A DNA stretch of 64,000 nt, from contig CAYONP010000012.1 of NCBI GenBank assembly GCA_964405335.1, forward strand, positions 1 to 64,000, written 5' to 3'. The stretch is from CAYONP01 sp964405335. GTDB lineage: Bacteria; Armatimonadota; UBA10988. Below the pieces are notes generated by a model, which saw only the letters and a program-made list of their open reading frames with translations, was not told where the DNA came from and searched no databases. Positions 1-7,813 of the stretch are shown one piece after another; within the stretch, counting starts at the first letter, position 1; each line of letters opens with the position of its first letter. The position numbers and the translations under genes are program-made.

Positions 1-91
1 CGGTGGTGCCGGTCATCATCTCCGAGACGGCGATCCACTGCGCCTTGACGGGGATGAGCAGCACGCCGATGAGCACGGCACGCGCGGTCAC
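1..91 (-). CDS. N-terminal fragment of a membrane protein (DUF6785/OPT-like)
   Basis: The complement of the first 91 bases reads from a GTG as 30 codons beginning MTARAVLIGVLLIPVKAQW and continuing to the window edge. A short basic start followed by one hydrophobic helix and then an Ile-Ala-Val-Ser-Glu stretch looks like the first helix of the large DUF6785/oligopeptide-transporter-like permeases found in Armatimonadota and Planctomycetota. Only about 5% of such a protein would be present, so the family call is a resemblance, not a proof. The gene runs off the left edge and points away from the FRG gene, with about 280 bp of apparently non-coding sequence between them. Confidence 0.4.
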   Translation of the reverse strand, partial: MTARAVLIGVLLIPVKAQWIAVSEMMTGTT

Positions 92-369
92 ACCGCCTGG
101 GCTCGGGGATCGGTCGGCCAACGCAGCCTCGCCGCCGGCGCCGCCGGCCTGAGGGGAGTATGCTTCGCGCCGGCGGCGCGGGTGGCCTTCCGTGCGGACG
201 AGCGTTGGCAGCCGGATGTGGCGTCGGGCAATCCACGGGTGCTGCGCAGGTCTATTCCCGCAGGTCGCGAACTGCTTCTGAGTCCATGTAGCCGCCCCTG
301 CGCTGGGTCCGACTGCCCGAGTGGTGGGTTCGCGCCACACCGAGCCGGCGCAGGACGTTCGGAGAGGCT

Positions 370-1341
370 ATGAGCGCTGAGGACTTCTGGAAGCCCTGGG
401 AAGAGACTGCGACCACGTTCGATGGTGTAGTCGAGTTCATTGAGAAAGTGCAAGACAAATGGATGGCAAAACACCAGATGCGGTTCGCATGGCGAGGACA
501 AGTTGACGCAACATGGCCTCTGCATAGTTCTCTATATCGCCGGCTAATGTTGTCGAAGGGCAGCGTAACGGCCCCTGTTGAAAAGGACCTATGGGAGATT
601 GAGAGTGAGGTGCTCAGCACCGTGCGGAGTTGGGGGCTGCACTCAAACGACGGCACACCGCTGCCAGTGCTCTCACAACTCGCGCTGCTTCAACACTACG
701 GCGCTCCAACACGGCTCATCGACATCACCTTCAACGCCTGGATCGGAGTCTGGTTCGCTGTTGAGGAGAAATGGTCCAACGGCCAACAAGTCCACGAAAA
801 AGCTGATGGCCGCCTCTTCGCGATTGAAGTAACAGACAGGCTCATCAACAGTGACGAAGATCGGCGCACGTGGGAGTTCGCTCAGGAACGTCCCTGGCCA
901 GCACCCCCTGCCGCGGGTAGAAGGCGCGCGCCCGATCCCTTCTGTGGGTGGACCACAAGCGTCTGCGCCTGGAAGCCAACCGCTTTCGACAAGCGTATCG
1001 CAGCCCAGAATGGCGGCTTCCTCCTGGGCGGCGTTCCCGCTACACAGAAGCCGGGCAGTGGCAGCCTTCAGTGGCCGACGAACGCCACTGCCGGCAATGC
1101 CAAGTGGAGAATAGACGAGGTGCGACAGTTCACATCAGTCGCGGTGCGCGCCCATAAGGCCGCACCTGTCGCCGGTGTAAAGCCGAGCAACGTGCTCCTC
1201 ACCCTGAGGATTGACGCTGGAGCGAAGGCTCCGATCCGGGATCGGCTACGTGCGTTATGCGGCTACGAACACGCCACCATCTATCCGGACTTCAGTGGCT
1301 TTGCCTCGTTCGCCACACCCTCTCTCAAGGGTGCCCCGTAG
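370..1341 (+). CDS. FRG domain-containing protein
   Basis: This 323-residue protein carries the hallmarks of the FRG domain. Near residue 40 is a Phe-Ala-Trp-Arg-Gly-Gln stretch followed by Trp-Pro-Leu-His-Ser-Ser-Leu-Tyr-Arg, and around residues 110-130 is LLQHYGAPTRLIDITFNAW, matching the family's HyGlpTRLlDwT core. The biochemical role of FRG proteins is not settled; they recur in phage, plasmid and defence-island contexts. The start follows a GGAGAGG ribosome site. The gene is visibly richer in A+T than its neighbours (for example around 430-600), which suggests recent transfer. Its 3' end overlaps the antisense HicA-like frame by 87 bp. The family call is secure and the function is unknown. 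Confidence 0.8.
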   Translation: MSAEDFWKPWEETATTFDGVVEFIEKVQDKWMAKHQMRFAWRGQVDATWPLHSSLYRRLMLSKGSVTAPVEKDLWEIESEVLSTVRSWGLHSNDGTPLPVLSQLALLQHYGAPTRLIDITFNAWIGVWFAVEEKWSNGQQVHEKADGRLFAIEVTDRLINSDEDRRTWEFAQERPWPAPPAAGRRRAPDPFCGWTTSVCAWKPTAFDKRIAAQNGGFLLGGVPATQKPGSGSLQWPTNATAGNAKWRIDEVRQFTSVAVRAHKAAPVAGVKPSNVLLTLRIDAGAKAPIRDRLRALCGYEHATIYPDFSGFASFATPSLKGAP

Positions 1342-1671
1342 CGAGTGGTGACTGGCCGATACGTGGCGCCCGGCAGACTGTACGGCCGCATCCCATCCCC
1401 AGCAGCCCGACACCCCCACCTCGCGCTCGCCAGCGCAGGAGAGCTGCGGCCGTTCCTCACGCTCTAAGCCGTGGAGCGCGCCGACCTCGTTCAAGATGGC
1501 CCGCAGCGTGCCGGGCCTGAGTGGATCATGCCGCGGCACCGTCACGTGATGCTCACCATAGCGCTCGGTGGTCAGCCGAACATGGCTGCCGGTCTGACGT
1601 GTTGTGGCGTCGCCCAGCCGGCCCAGCGCCCGAACCAGGGCGTCTCCAGACACGTCGCGAGGCAGTCTCAT
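1255..1671 (-). CDS. HicA-like toxin of a type II toxin-antitoxin pair, with C-terminal extension
   Basis: The first 65 residues match the HicA mRNA-interferase fold. They run from MRLPRDVSGDALVRALGRLG through RQTGSHVRLT, with the conserved Gly-Ser-His whose His is catalytic, then HHVTVPRHDPLRPGTLRAIL. HicA proteins are normally 60-80 residues, but this frame continues to 138, and the extra ~70 residues have no family resemblance and run antisense into the FRG gene. The tail may be a readthrough extension or a decayed end. The ATG overlaps the stop of the antitoxin gene by four bases (ATGA), so the two are translationally coupled. In this subfamily the antitoxin gene comes first, as here. Confidence 0.75.
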   Translation of the reverse strand: MRLPRDVSGDALVRALGRLGDATTRQTGSHVRLTTERYGEHHVTVPRHDPLRPGTLRAILNEVGALHGLEREERPQLSCAGEREVGVSGCWGWDAAVQSAGRHVSASHHSLRGTLERGCGERGKATEVRIDGGVFVAA

Positions 1672-1886
1672 ACGGCCAGCACTTCGTCGCGGACGTAGTG
1701 TAGCCGGACCAACTTCGGCGCCCGGCCCTCGTCGAAGTGGCAGAGCACGGAGTCCCGGATCTGCTGCTGAAGGTCGCTCCAGGTCTCTGCCTCGGTGAAG
1801 ATCGCATCGCCGACCGCACGGGCCGTGTAGCCCCCGCTGGGGTCTTCCTCCACCAGCAAGAGAATCTCGGTCGGAGTATGGCTCAT
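1668..1886 (-). CDS. HicB-like antitoxin
   Basis: The 72-residue product starting MSHTPTEILLLVEEDPSGG continues with YTARAVGDAIFTEAETWSDL and ends CHFDEGRAPKLVRLHYVRDEVLAV. This is the compact HicB-like antitoxin family often mislabelled 2-oxoisovalerate dehydrogenase, which pairs with HicA-like toxins. The family folds as a partial RNase H-like domain that masks the toxin. I chose the ATG at 1886 because a GAGGT motif sits about seven bases upstream and homologues start here; the longer frame to 1922 adds an unconserved Arg-rich stretch. A TACAAT box (complement of 1923-1928) could be its -10 element. It is the first gene of the toxin-antitoxin operon. Confidence 0.78.
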   Translation of the reverse strand: MSHTPTEILLLVEEDPSGGYTARAVGDAIFTEAETWSDLQQQIRDSVLCHFDEGRAPKLVRLHYVRDEVLAV

Positions 1887-1974
1887 CGCTGACCTCGTGC
1901 GCCGCACCATGCTGCCGTCCACATTGTACCTTGCCGAGCTCTCATCGGCGGCGCCGCCGGCGGTGGTGTCACGG

Positions 1975-2033
1975 GTAGGGCGCTCTCGCCGAGCGCGCCG
2001 ATCTCGTCGGCGCTTTCGGCGAAAGCGCCCTAC
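1975..2033. repeat. Imperfect palindrome of the GTAGGG family
   Basis: Two 25-base arms (1975-1999 and 2009-2033) are inverted copies agreeing at 22 of 25 positions, around a 9-base spacer. The element begins GTAGGGCGCT and ends AGCGCCCTAC. An arm nearly identical to the left one recurs at 18544-18568. It lies between the HicB-like gene and the end of the ankyrin gene. It may fold as a hairpin at a transcript end, but it lacks a T tract. Confidence 0.8.
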
Positions 2034-2046
2034 CTCGCGCGCCTCC

Positions 2047-3594
2047 TTACGCGCTGCCCATCACCTCCCGCAGCACCGCGTCCACCGCCTCGTTGCGGCA
2101 GGGCAGCATGGCCGCGTCGGGCTGGCAGCCGGCCGCTATCAGCCGCCGCACCACCGGTCCGTAGTCGTCGGGCCGGTCGCGGTCCCAGCCGTACTGGCTG
2201 CCATAGACCGCCCAACCGAGCGGCGTGCTGTCGTGCGTCGGGTCGCGGGCCTCCAGCGGCGGATGGTGCTCGAGCAGCAGCTCGACGATCGGCAGATCGG
2301 CCCGCCAGGCCGCCCAGTGCAGCGGAGTCCCGCCCTCCTGGCCGGCGGCGTCGATGGGGAAGCCGAGCTCGAGCATCAACGCCACCGCGTCGCGGTTGCG
2401 ATCCCGCGCGGCGCTGGCCAGCCGGCCCAGTTCGCCCGGGGCCAGGCTGGCCACCAGGCTGGGATGCTCGGCCGCCAGGCGCCGCGCCGGCTCGGCCTCA
2501 CCCGCCTCGCACAGGGCGACAAGCTGCTGCGCCGGCGTGCTGTGCGCCAGCACCCAGTCGAGCATCGCCCGGCCGCCCAGCGCACCGGCCACGCCGGGCA
2601 CCGTCTCGTGCGGCAGCGACCAGCGATAGACATCGCCCCGGCCGTCGCCGATCTGCTCGGGCGTGGCCGCCGCCCGCCCGTTGTGCCGCACCCGGTACAG
2701 CCCCTCACCGATGCGGTACCCGAGGCAAGCCGGATCGGCCTGGTAGCAGCGCTCGGCCCGCTCGACATCACCCAGCGCCACGGCGAGGAAGATGTCGTAC
2801 CAGGCGCCCCGCTCGACCAGGTGCCGTGCCACCGCCGGCCGCTCGCCAATCGCCCACTGCGCCGGGGTCGACTCGTGATCGACGCAGCGCACATCGAGCT
2901 CGGCTCCGTGGGCGACCAGGTACTCGGCCACCTCGATATTGGCGGCGAAGTGCAACGGTGTCTGACCGTCGCCGCCGCGAGCGTGTACCAGGCTCGGGTC
3001 GGCTCCGATCAGTTCGCGCAGCCGGGCCAGGTCGCCCAGGCCGGCGGCCGACCAGACATCGACCTGCGCCCCGCGGGCGATCAGCGGCGCCGCCTGCTCG
3101 GGCGTCACGCCGTCGAGGATGCCGAACGAGCCGGCCCACCAGCGCGAGCGAGCGTTGATGTCGGCGCCGTGCTCGAGCAGCAGGTCGAGCAGCGGTAGAT
3201 TGGTCCGCGCCTGCAGCACCGCGGGGCTGTCGAAGTAGAACAGCGGATCGTTGATCCGTTCGGCCACTTCGCGGTGCTCGGCGAGGACCGCCCGCACCGC
3301 CTCGAGGTCGCCGTGCAGCACGGCCGCGACGAAGCGGTCGGTCGGGCTCTGGGTCAGCGCTTCGATGCGCGCCTTCAGCCGCGCCCAGCTCGTGAAGCCG
3401 TAGCCTCGAGCGATGACCAACTGCGCGTCGGCGAGCTGAAACTCGGCCGCGTCGAACGACGGATGGAGCGCGGCGGCGCGGTCGAGCGCCTCGGGCTCAG
3501 CGGCGCGGACGGCCTCGAGCAGCTCCTTGGCCAGTCGGCGTTGCTGTGACAGGTCGGGGTGCGGGGGCAGGGGTAGAACGTAACTTTCGGACAT
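2047..3594 (-). CDS. Ankyrin-repeat protein
   Basis: This 515-residue, apparently cytoplasmic protein opens with a helical segment ending GYGFTSWARLKARIEAL, a signature seen ahead of ankyrin arrays in many bacterial proteins. Ankyrin repeats follow, for example GDGQTPLHFAANIEVAEYLVA and EGGTPLHWAAWRADLPIVEL, each with the TPLHxAA turn. At least five or six repeats can be seen, some degenerate, from about residue 85 to 500. No catalytic domain or signal peptide is visible, so a protein-binding role is likely. The ATG is preceded by GGAGG five bases upstream. It seems to be transcribed alone; its promoter would lie in the 400-bp spacer before the GH42-like gene. Confidence 0.85.
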   Translation of the reverse strand: MSESYVLPLPPHPDLSQQRRLAKELLEAVRAAEPEALDRAAALHPSFDAAEFQLADAQLVIARGYGFTSWARLKARIEALTQSPTDRFVAAVLHGDLEAVRAVLAEHREVAERINDPLFYFDSPAVLQARTNLPLLDLLLEHGADINARSRWWAGSFGILDGVTPEQAAPLIARGAQVDVWSAAGLGDLARLRELIGADPSLVHARGGDGQTPLHFAANIEVAEYLVAHGAELDVRCVDHESTPAQWAIGERPAVARHLVERGAWYDIFLAVALGDVERAERCYQADPACLGYRIGEGLYRVRHNGRAAATPEQIGDGRGDVYRWSLPHETVPGVAGALGGRAMLDWVLAHSTPAQQLVALCEAGEAEPARRLAAEHPSLVASLAPGELGRLASAARDRNRDAVALMLELGFPIDAAGQEGGTPLHWAAWRADLPIVELLLEHHPPLEARDPTHDSTPLGWAVYGSQYGWDRDRPDDYGPVVRRLIAAGCQPDAAMLPCRNEAVDAVLREVMGSA

Positions 3595-3782
3595 GACGAC
3601 CTCCTTCGTCGTTGGCCTGTTGCCCGCTGTTCAGGCCGAAGGTGTCGTCACCGTTCACGGACCTCGCAAGTCAGGTGGGCGCGGCCCTGTCCGCGGGCGG
3701 GGCGCGTCCTGCACGCGCTGGAACCAGCATGGCGCCCCGCCGGCCGGTTGTCAGGGGCGGAGTCGGGCCAGTCCCGACCGCC

Positions 3783-3940
3783 GGTAGCGGCAGCCCATGT
3801 AGCTGCCCGTTGCGTCGCCGGCCCGCGCCCGGAGCGGGCGACCACGAGCGTCGAAGCCATCGGTAGGGGCAGCCCTTGTGGCTGCCCGTTGCGCCACAAG
3901 CGCGCTCCTGGAGCGGGCGACCACAAGGGTCGCCCCTACC
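3783..3940. repeat. Tandem palindromic element (GTAGGGGC ends) in the 3595-4006 spacer
   Basis: The 412-bp spacer 3595-4006 holds two diverged tandem copies of an ~80-bp unit (3783-3860 and 3861-3940). Each contains GGCAGCCC, GTAGCTGCCCGTTGCG or a variant, and GAGCGGGCGACCAC. The composite starts GTAGCGGCAGCCC and ends GGTCGCCCCTAC, so the outer ends are roughly inverted. The unit encodes nothing convincing. The rest of the spacer shows only the ribosome site of the next gene. Confidence 0.75.
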
Positions 3941-4006
3941 GAACGCCGGCTCCCGGGGCGGGCAGGGACTGTCCGATTGGCGGTGAACGACTTGGCGGAG
4001 CGAATC

Positions 4007-6715
4007 ATGCCGTATGGCCTCATTCTCCCCCTCTTCATGGCCCCCGCTGGCGGGAGCTGGAGCGTTGACCTCGGCGAGGTCAACCAGAGCCACGGGCTGG
4101 CCGTGCCGTCGCAGGGCGATGGGACCAACCGCATGGTCACCCGCGGTGGGCGTGTCGCGCGTGAGGTGGCCTGGCCCGACTCGGACTACCTCTACGTGCA
4201 GATTGACGACGAGGCGCTGTTCGACGGTGAGTTCTCCGTCTGGCTGACCGTCGAGCTGTGGGACGACGCGCCGGGGCTGCTCAACGTGCAGTACGACGCG
4301 GTGGGCGAGGAGATCAACCTCGGCACGCGTTACCGGCCGGCGTCGCCGATTCTGCTCGTCGGCAGCGGCCAGTGGGTGCGGCGGACCATTCAGATCACCG
4401 GCGCGCGGTTCGCCAACGGCCAGAACTGGGGCTCGGACCTGCGGCTGAACGGCCGGGCGACGGTCTCGCGGATCGAGCTCTCGACCACCGCGCCGGCCGA
4501 CTGGGAACCCGACCGGCCCCTGCCGCGCGAGGAGCTGGAGCGCTGGCGCACGCGCATCGGCGAGGGGATGCAACTGACCATCGGCAACGACGTGACCGAC
4601 GGCACGGCGATGCTCTACGAGCTGCTCGGCGTCACGGCGGTCGAGAGCTATGTCACCTGGCAGACGGTCGAGGACGCCGGCCGCGGCGAGTGGGACTGGT
4701 CGCAGTGGGACGAGCAGGTCGAGATCCTCGAGCGTCACGGGCTCCAGTGGGTTCCGTTCCTGATTGCCGGCCCAGCCTACGCGACGCCGAAGTGGTTTCG
4801 CGAGGGGCCGCAGCATCACGCCTACGTTTGCCTGGAGCACGGCCAGGCGAGCAAGGTCGAGTCGCTCTGGAACCCGCTGCTGCGGCCGGAGATCGAGCGC
4901 TTTCTGGCCGCCTTTGCCGAGCGCTACCGCGATCGCGGCGTGATTCAGAGCGTGCTGCTCGGCATCACCGGCATCTATGGCGAGAGCATCTACCCCGCCG
5001 GGCCCGAGGGCGGTTGGACCGAGAACGTGCCCGGCCCGTACCACAACCACGGCGGCTGGTGGGCCGGCGACAGCCTGGCCATCGCCGCCTTCCGCGCGGC
5101 CATGTCGGAGCGGTACGAGACCATCGCCGACCTGAACGGCGCCTGGCGGACAGAGTTCCGGTCATTCGACGAGGTGAGCACGTTCCATCCCGAGCTGGCG
5201 CCCAGTCCGGCGGCGCGGGCCGACTTCGTGCGCTGGTATGAAGAGGAGATGACCGAGTGGAGCCGCTGGTGGGTCGAGGCGACGCGGCGGGCCTTTCCCG
5301 CCACGCCGATCCTGCTCTGCACCGGCGGTGACGGCGCGCCCTATCTCGGTGCCGACTTCACCGCGCAGGCGAAGGCGATTGCGCCGTATGAGGCGGGGAT
5401 CCGGATCACCAACGAGGGCAGTGACTACGCGGCCAACTATGCGGTCACCCGCGAGGTGGCCACGGCGACCCGGCTATACGGCACCTGGTGCGGGTTCGAG
5501 CCGGCCAGCACGGTCTCGCCCGAGGGCGTCGCGGCGCGGCTCTACAACGCCACCGCCAGCGGCGCGCGGGAGCTGCATTACTACGCGCCGAACATCTTTG
5601 CCAGTCACGAGGCGATCGAGGTCTTTCGGCGCAGCGCCGAGCAGTTGCAGGTGCGCCGGCCGGCGGTGCCGACGGTCGCGGTCTATCTGCCGCGGGCGGC
5701 CTGGGCGCAGGATGGCGGACGCGTCGGCGAGAGCTACCGTCTGGTCCGCCAACTGCGCGAGCTGGTCGATCTCGATCTGGTCAACCGCACCAGCGTGCTC
5801 GACGGCGTGCTGGCCGAGACTCGGCTGCTGATGATTCCCCATGCGCCCGAGTTGGAGCCCGATGCCGCGGCGGCGATCGACGACTGGGTGCGCGCCGGCG
5901 GCGTGGTCACCCGGCAGGTGGGCGATGTGCCGGAGGGCTTGCTCAGCGTCGAGACGACCCGCCCAATCGCCGCGCGCTGGCGGCTCCATGTCGGCGCCGA
6001 GGGCGATCGGCCGTTCCTCGACGGCGACTGGTGGCTGCCCGAGTCGGGCGCCGAGTTCCCCGCCGAGGGGGCGCGCAAGCGCTGGAGCGGCGCCGCGCCG
6101 GGGGTCTGGCTGCCGGTCGAGCCGGGCCGACCGGTGGTGCTCGAGGTCGAGGCCCTGCTGCGGCAGGAGTCGCTGCCCGACGGGGCCGACTGCAAGGTCA
6201 AGCTGGACGGGCGGCTGCTCGGCACGCTGCACGTCGGGCATGGGGTCTATCGTTACGAGCTGGCCGCCGAGCAGGTCACTCGCACGCCGGCGCGGCTCAG
6301 CTTCGAGCCGCGCACCTGGCGGCCGAGCGACTACGACATCCGCGACGACCGCGAGCTGGGCGTGATGCTCCACCGGGTCGAGCTGATCCGCGACCCGGCG
6401 GCCGAGGTGGTGCTCAACCGCGGCATCGAGCAGCGGGTCGACTGGGCCAAGGTGCCGGTCGAGACGCTCGGCGCCGGCCGGGTGATCCGCCTGCCGGCCA
6501 ACCCCGACGACGAGGCGTGGCAGCTCCTGCTGCCCGGCCTGCTGGGCGGCAAGCAGCGCCGCCTCGGCCTGCCGCGGTTGCTGGAGGACGAGGCGTTCGA
6601 CCGCATCTTCGTCACCCGCCTCGGCGAGGGCCGGCTGTGGCTGAACATGACCGCCGAGTCGGTCGAGCGCGGCGGCGTGCGGCTGGCGCCGTACAGTGTT
6701 GGGTGGAGTGAGTAG
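4007..6715 (+). CDS. GH42-like beta-galactosidase-type glycoside hydrolase
   Basis: This 902-residue protein has an N-terminal beta-rich region (about 1-170), a TIM-barrel region, an amidotransferase-like domain and a C-terminal jelly-roll. The barrel contains VTWQTVEDAGRGEWDWSQWD, which matches the clan-A motif where a substrate-shaping Trp-Asp-Trp follows the first strand. Glu326 in GIYGES is the likely acid/base, and Glu498 in WCGFEPAS is a candidate nucleophile. These are inferred from GH42-like architecture. A short hydrophobic start could be a weak signal peptide. I chose the ATG at 4007 because GGAG lies seven bases upstream; the longer frame reads back into a palindromic repeat. It probably attacks plant or microbial galactosides or related glycans, but the substrate cannot be told. 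Confidence 0.7.
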   Translation: MPYGLILPLFMAPAGGSWSVDLGEVNQSHGLAVPSQGDGTNRMVTRGGRVAREVAWPDSDYLYVQIDDEALFDGEFSVWLTVELWDDAPGLLNVQYDAVGEEINLGTRYRPASPILLVGSGQWVRRTIQITGARFANGQNWGSDLRLNGRATVSRIELSTTAPADWEPDRPLPREELERWRTRIGEGMQLTIGNDVTDGTAMLYELLGVTAVESYVTWQTVEDAGRGEWDWSQWDEQVEILERHGLQWVPFLIAGPAYATPKWFREGPQHHAYVCLEHGQASKVESLWNPLLRPEIERFLAAFAERYRDRGVIQSVLLGITGIYGESIYPAGPEGGWTENVPGPYHNHGGWWAGDSLAIAAFRAAMSERYETIADLNGAWRTEFRSFDEVSTFHPELAPSPAARADFVRWYEEEMTEWSRWWVEATRRAFPATPILLCTGGDGAPYLGADFTAQAKAIAPYEAGIRITNEGSDYAANYAVTREVATATRLYGTWCGFEPASTVSPEGVAARLYNATASGARELHYYAPNIFASHEAIEVFRRSAEQLQVRRPAVPTVAVYLPRAAWAQDGGRVGESYRLVRQLRELVDLDLVNRTSVLDGVLAETRLLMIPHAPELEPDAAAAIDDWVRAGGVVTRQVGDVPEGLLSVETTRPIAARWRLHVGAEGDRPFLDGDWWLPESGAEFPAEGARKRWSGAAPGVWLPVEPGRPVVLEVEALLRQESLPDGADCKVKLDGRLLGTLHVGHGVYRYELAAEQVTRTPARLSFEPRTWRPSDYDIRDDRELGVMLHRVELIRDPAAEVVLNRGIEQRVDWAKVPVETLGAGRVIRLPANPDDEAWQLLLPGLLGGKQRRLGLPRLLEDEAFDRIFVTRLGEGRLWLNMTAESVERGGVRLAPYSVGWSE

Positions 6716-6762
6716 GCCGGTAGCGGCAAAGGCGTTCACCTTGAGCCCCAAGAAGCCCTCTC

Positions 6763-6840
6763 GGTGCCACTGGCGGCTTGCCCGCCAGTGCCGCCGACGA
6801 GCTGCTGGACAGCACTGGCGGGCAAGCCGCCAGTGGCACC
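6763..6840. repeat. 78-bp inverted-repeat element, copy 1
   Basis: The element starts GGTGCCACTGGCGGCTTG and ends with the inverse CAAGCCGCCAGTGGCACC. A second 78-bp copy lies in opposite orientation at 42661-42738, and the two agree at roughly nine positions in ten. It sits between two convergent genes, where a stem could help end transcripts, though no T tract follows. Similar bases also continue beyond both ends of the two copies. Confidence 0.85.
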
Positions 6841-6887
6841 AACCACCGATGTCTACGATAAACGAACGCGTATAGGCCGGTTGCCGT

Positions 6888-7730
6888 TCACGCCGGCCAG
6901 TCGATTGCGTCGACCTCGGCGAACCGCTCGCGCATCACCTCGATCGCCTCTGGGTTGTCGTCGATCAGGATGAACCGCCGGCCGAGTTCGAGGCAGGCCG
7001 CGCCGAGGGTGCCGCTGCCGGCGAAGGGATCGAGCACCAGGTCGCCGGGTCGGCTGGAGGCGGCGACGATGCGGCGGACGATGCCGAGCGGTTTCTGGGT
7101 GGGATAGCCGGTCTTCTCGCGGCTGTTGGTCGGCACGATGGTGTGCCACCAGACGTCGGTCGGCAGCTTGCCGCGTTGCGCCTTCTCCTCGCCGACCAGG
7201 CTGGGCGCCAGGTAGGGGATGCGGTCGACCTCGCCGCTGTCGAAGTGGTAGTGCCGCGGGTCCTTGACGTAGACCAGGATGGTGTCGTGCTTCGGCGGCC
7301 AGCGTTTCTTCGTCCGGCCACCGTAGTCGTAGGCCCAGATGATCTCGTTGAGGAAGGCGTCGCGGCCGAAGATGCCGTCGCAGAGGACCTTGACGTAGTG
7401 GACCTCGCGGAAGTCGAGGTGCAGGTAGAGGCTGCCGTGCGGCGCGAGCAGGCGGTGCAGCTCGCGCAGGCGGGGGGTGAGGAAGCAGAGGTAGTCTTCG
7501 AAGCCGTCGGCATAGGCGCGGGTGGCCAGCGGCTCGGTAGCGTACCGCCGGCCGGCGAAGCCGGTGCGGTCGCCCGCCTCGCTTTGGACGGTGCGGAGTT
7601 GGGTGCGGACGCGGGCGGTGCCGGTGTTGAAGGGCGGGTCGGCGTAGACAAGATCAACGGACTCGTCGGCGAGGGTGGGCAGCACGTCGAGGTTGTCGGC
7701 GAGGTGGACGATGCCGCGCGGTAGGTGCAT
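6888..7730 (-). CDS. Site-specific DNA methyltransferase (beta class, N4-cytosine or N6-adenine)
   Basis: The 280-residue enzyme carries the amino-methyltransferase catalytic motif DPPFNTG near residue 31 and the AdoMet-binding motif DPFAGSGT near residue 240. The order with catalytic motif first defines the beta class. Between them are LHLDFREVHYVK and GYPTQKPLGIVRRIV, both usual in this family. It transfers a methyl group to an exocyclic amine in a short DNA target that cannot be predicted from sequence. No restriction nuclease gene adjoins it, so it looks like an orphan methyltransferase. The start codon has little Shine-Dalgarno sequence. Two unrelated beta-class enzymes occur elsewhere in the window (26054 and 39970). 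Confidence 0.9.
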   Translation of the reverse strand: MHLPRGIVHLADNLDVLPTLADESVDLVYADPPFNTGTARVRTQLRTVQSEAGDRTGFAGRRYATEPLATRAYADGFEDYLCFLTPRLRELHRLLAPHGSLYLHLDFREVHYVKVLCDGIFGRDAFLNEIIWAYDYGGRTKKRWPPKHDTILVYVKDPRHYHFDSGEVDRIPYLAPSLVGEEKAQRGKLPTDVWWHTIVPTNSREKTGYPTQKPLGIVRRIVAASSRPGDLVLDPFAGSGTLGAACLELGRRFILIDDNPEAIEVMRERFAEVDAIDWPA

Positions 7731-7813
7731 GGCGGGTGGTTCGGCGGCGGCGGCGGCGGACCTGCGGCAAGGAAGTTGCAGGTCGCTTGGTCAGGTCGAG
7801 TCAGGGGCTGATG

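Noticed and set aside
92..369. Small frames before the FRG gene
   Set aside because: Short, Arg/Pro-rich, no ribosome site or resemblance.
1400..1480. Frameshift in the HicA-like gene
   Set aside because: Reading the other frames after the conserved core did not restore a better family end.
1897..3198. Long open frame on the plus strand opposite the ankyrin gene
   Set aside because: Arg/Pro-rich translation without family features. It is the antisense shadow expected at 70% G+C.
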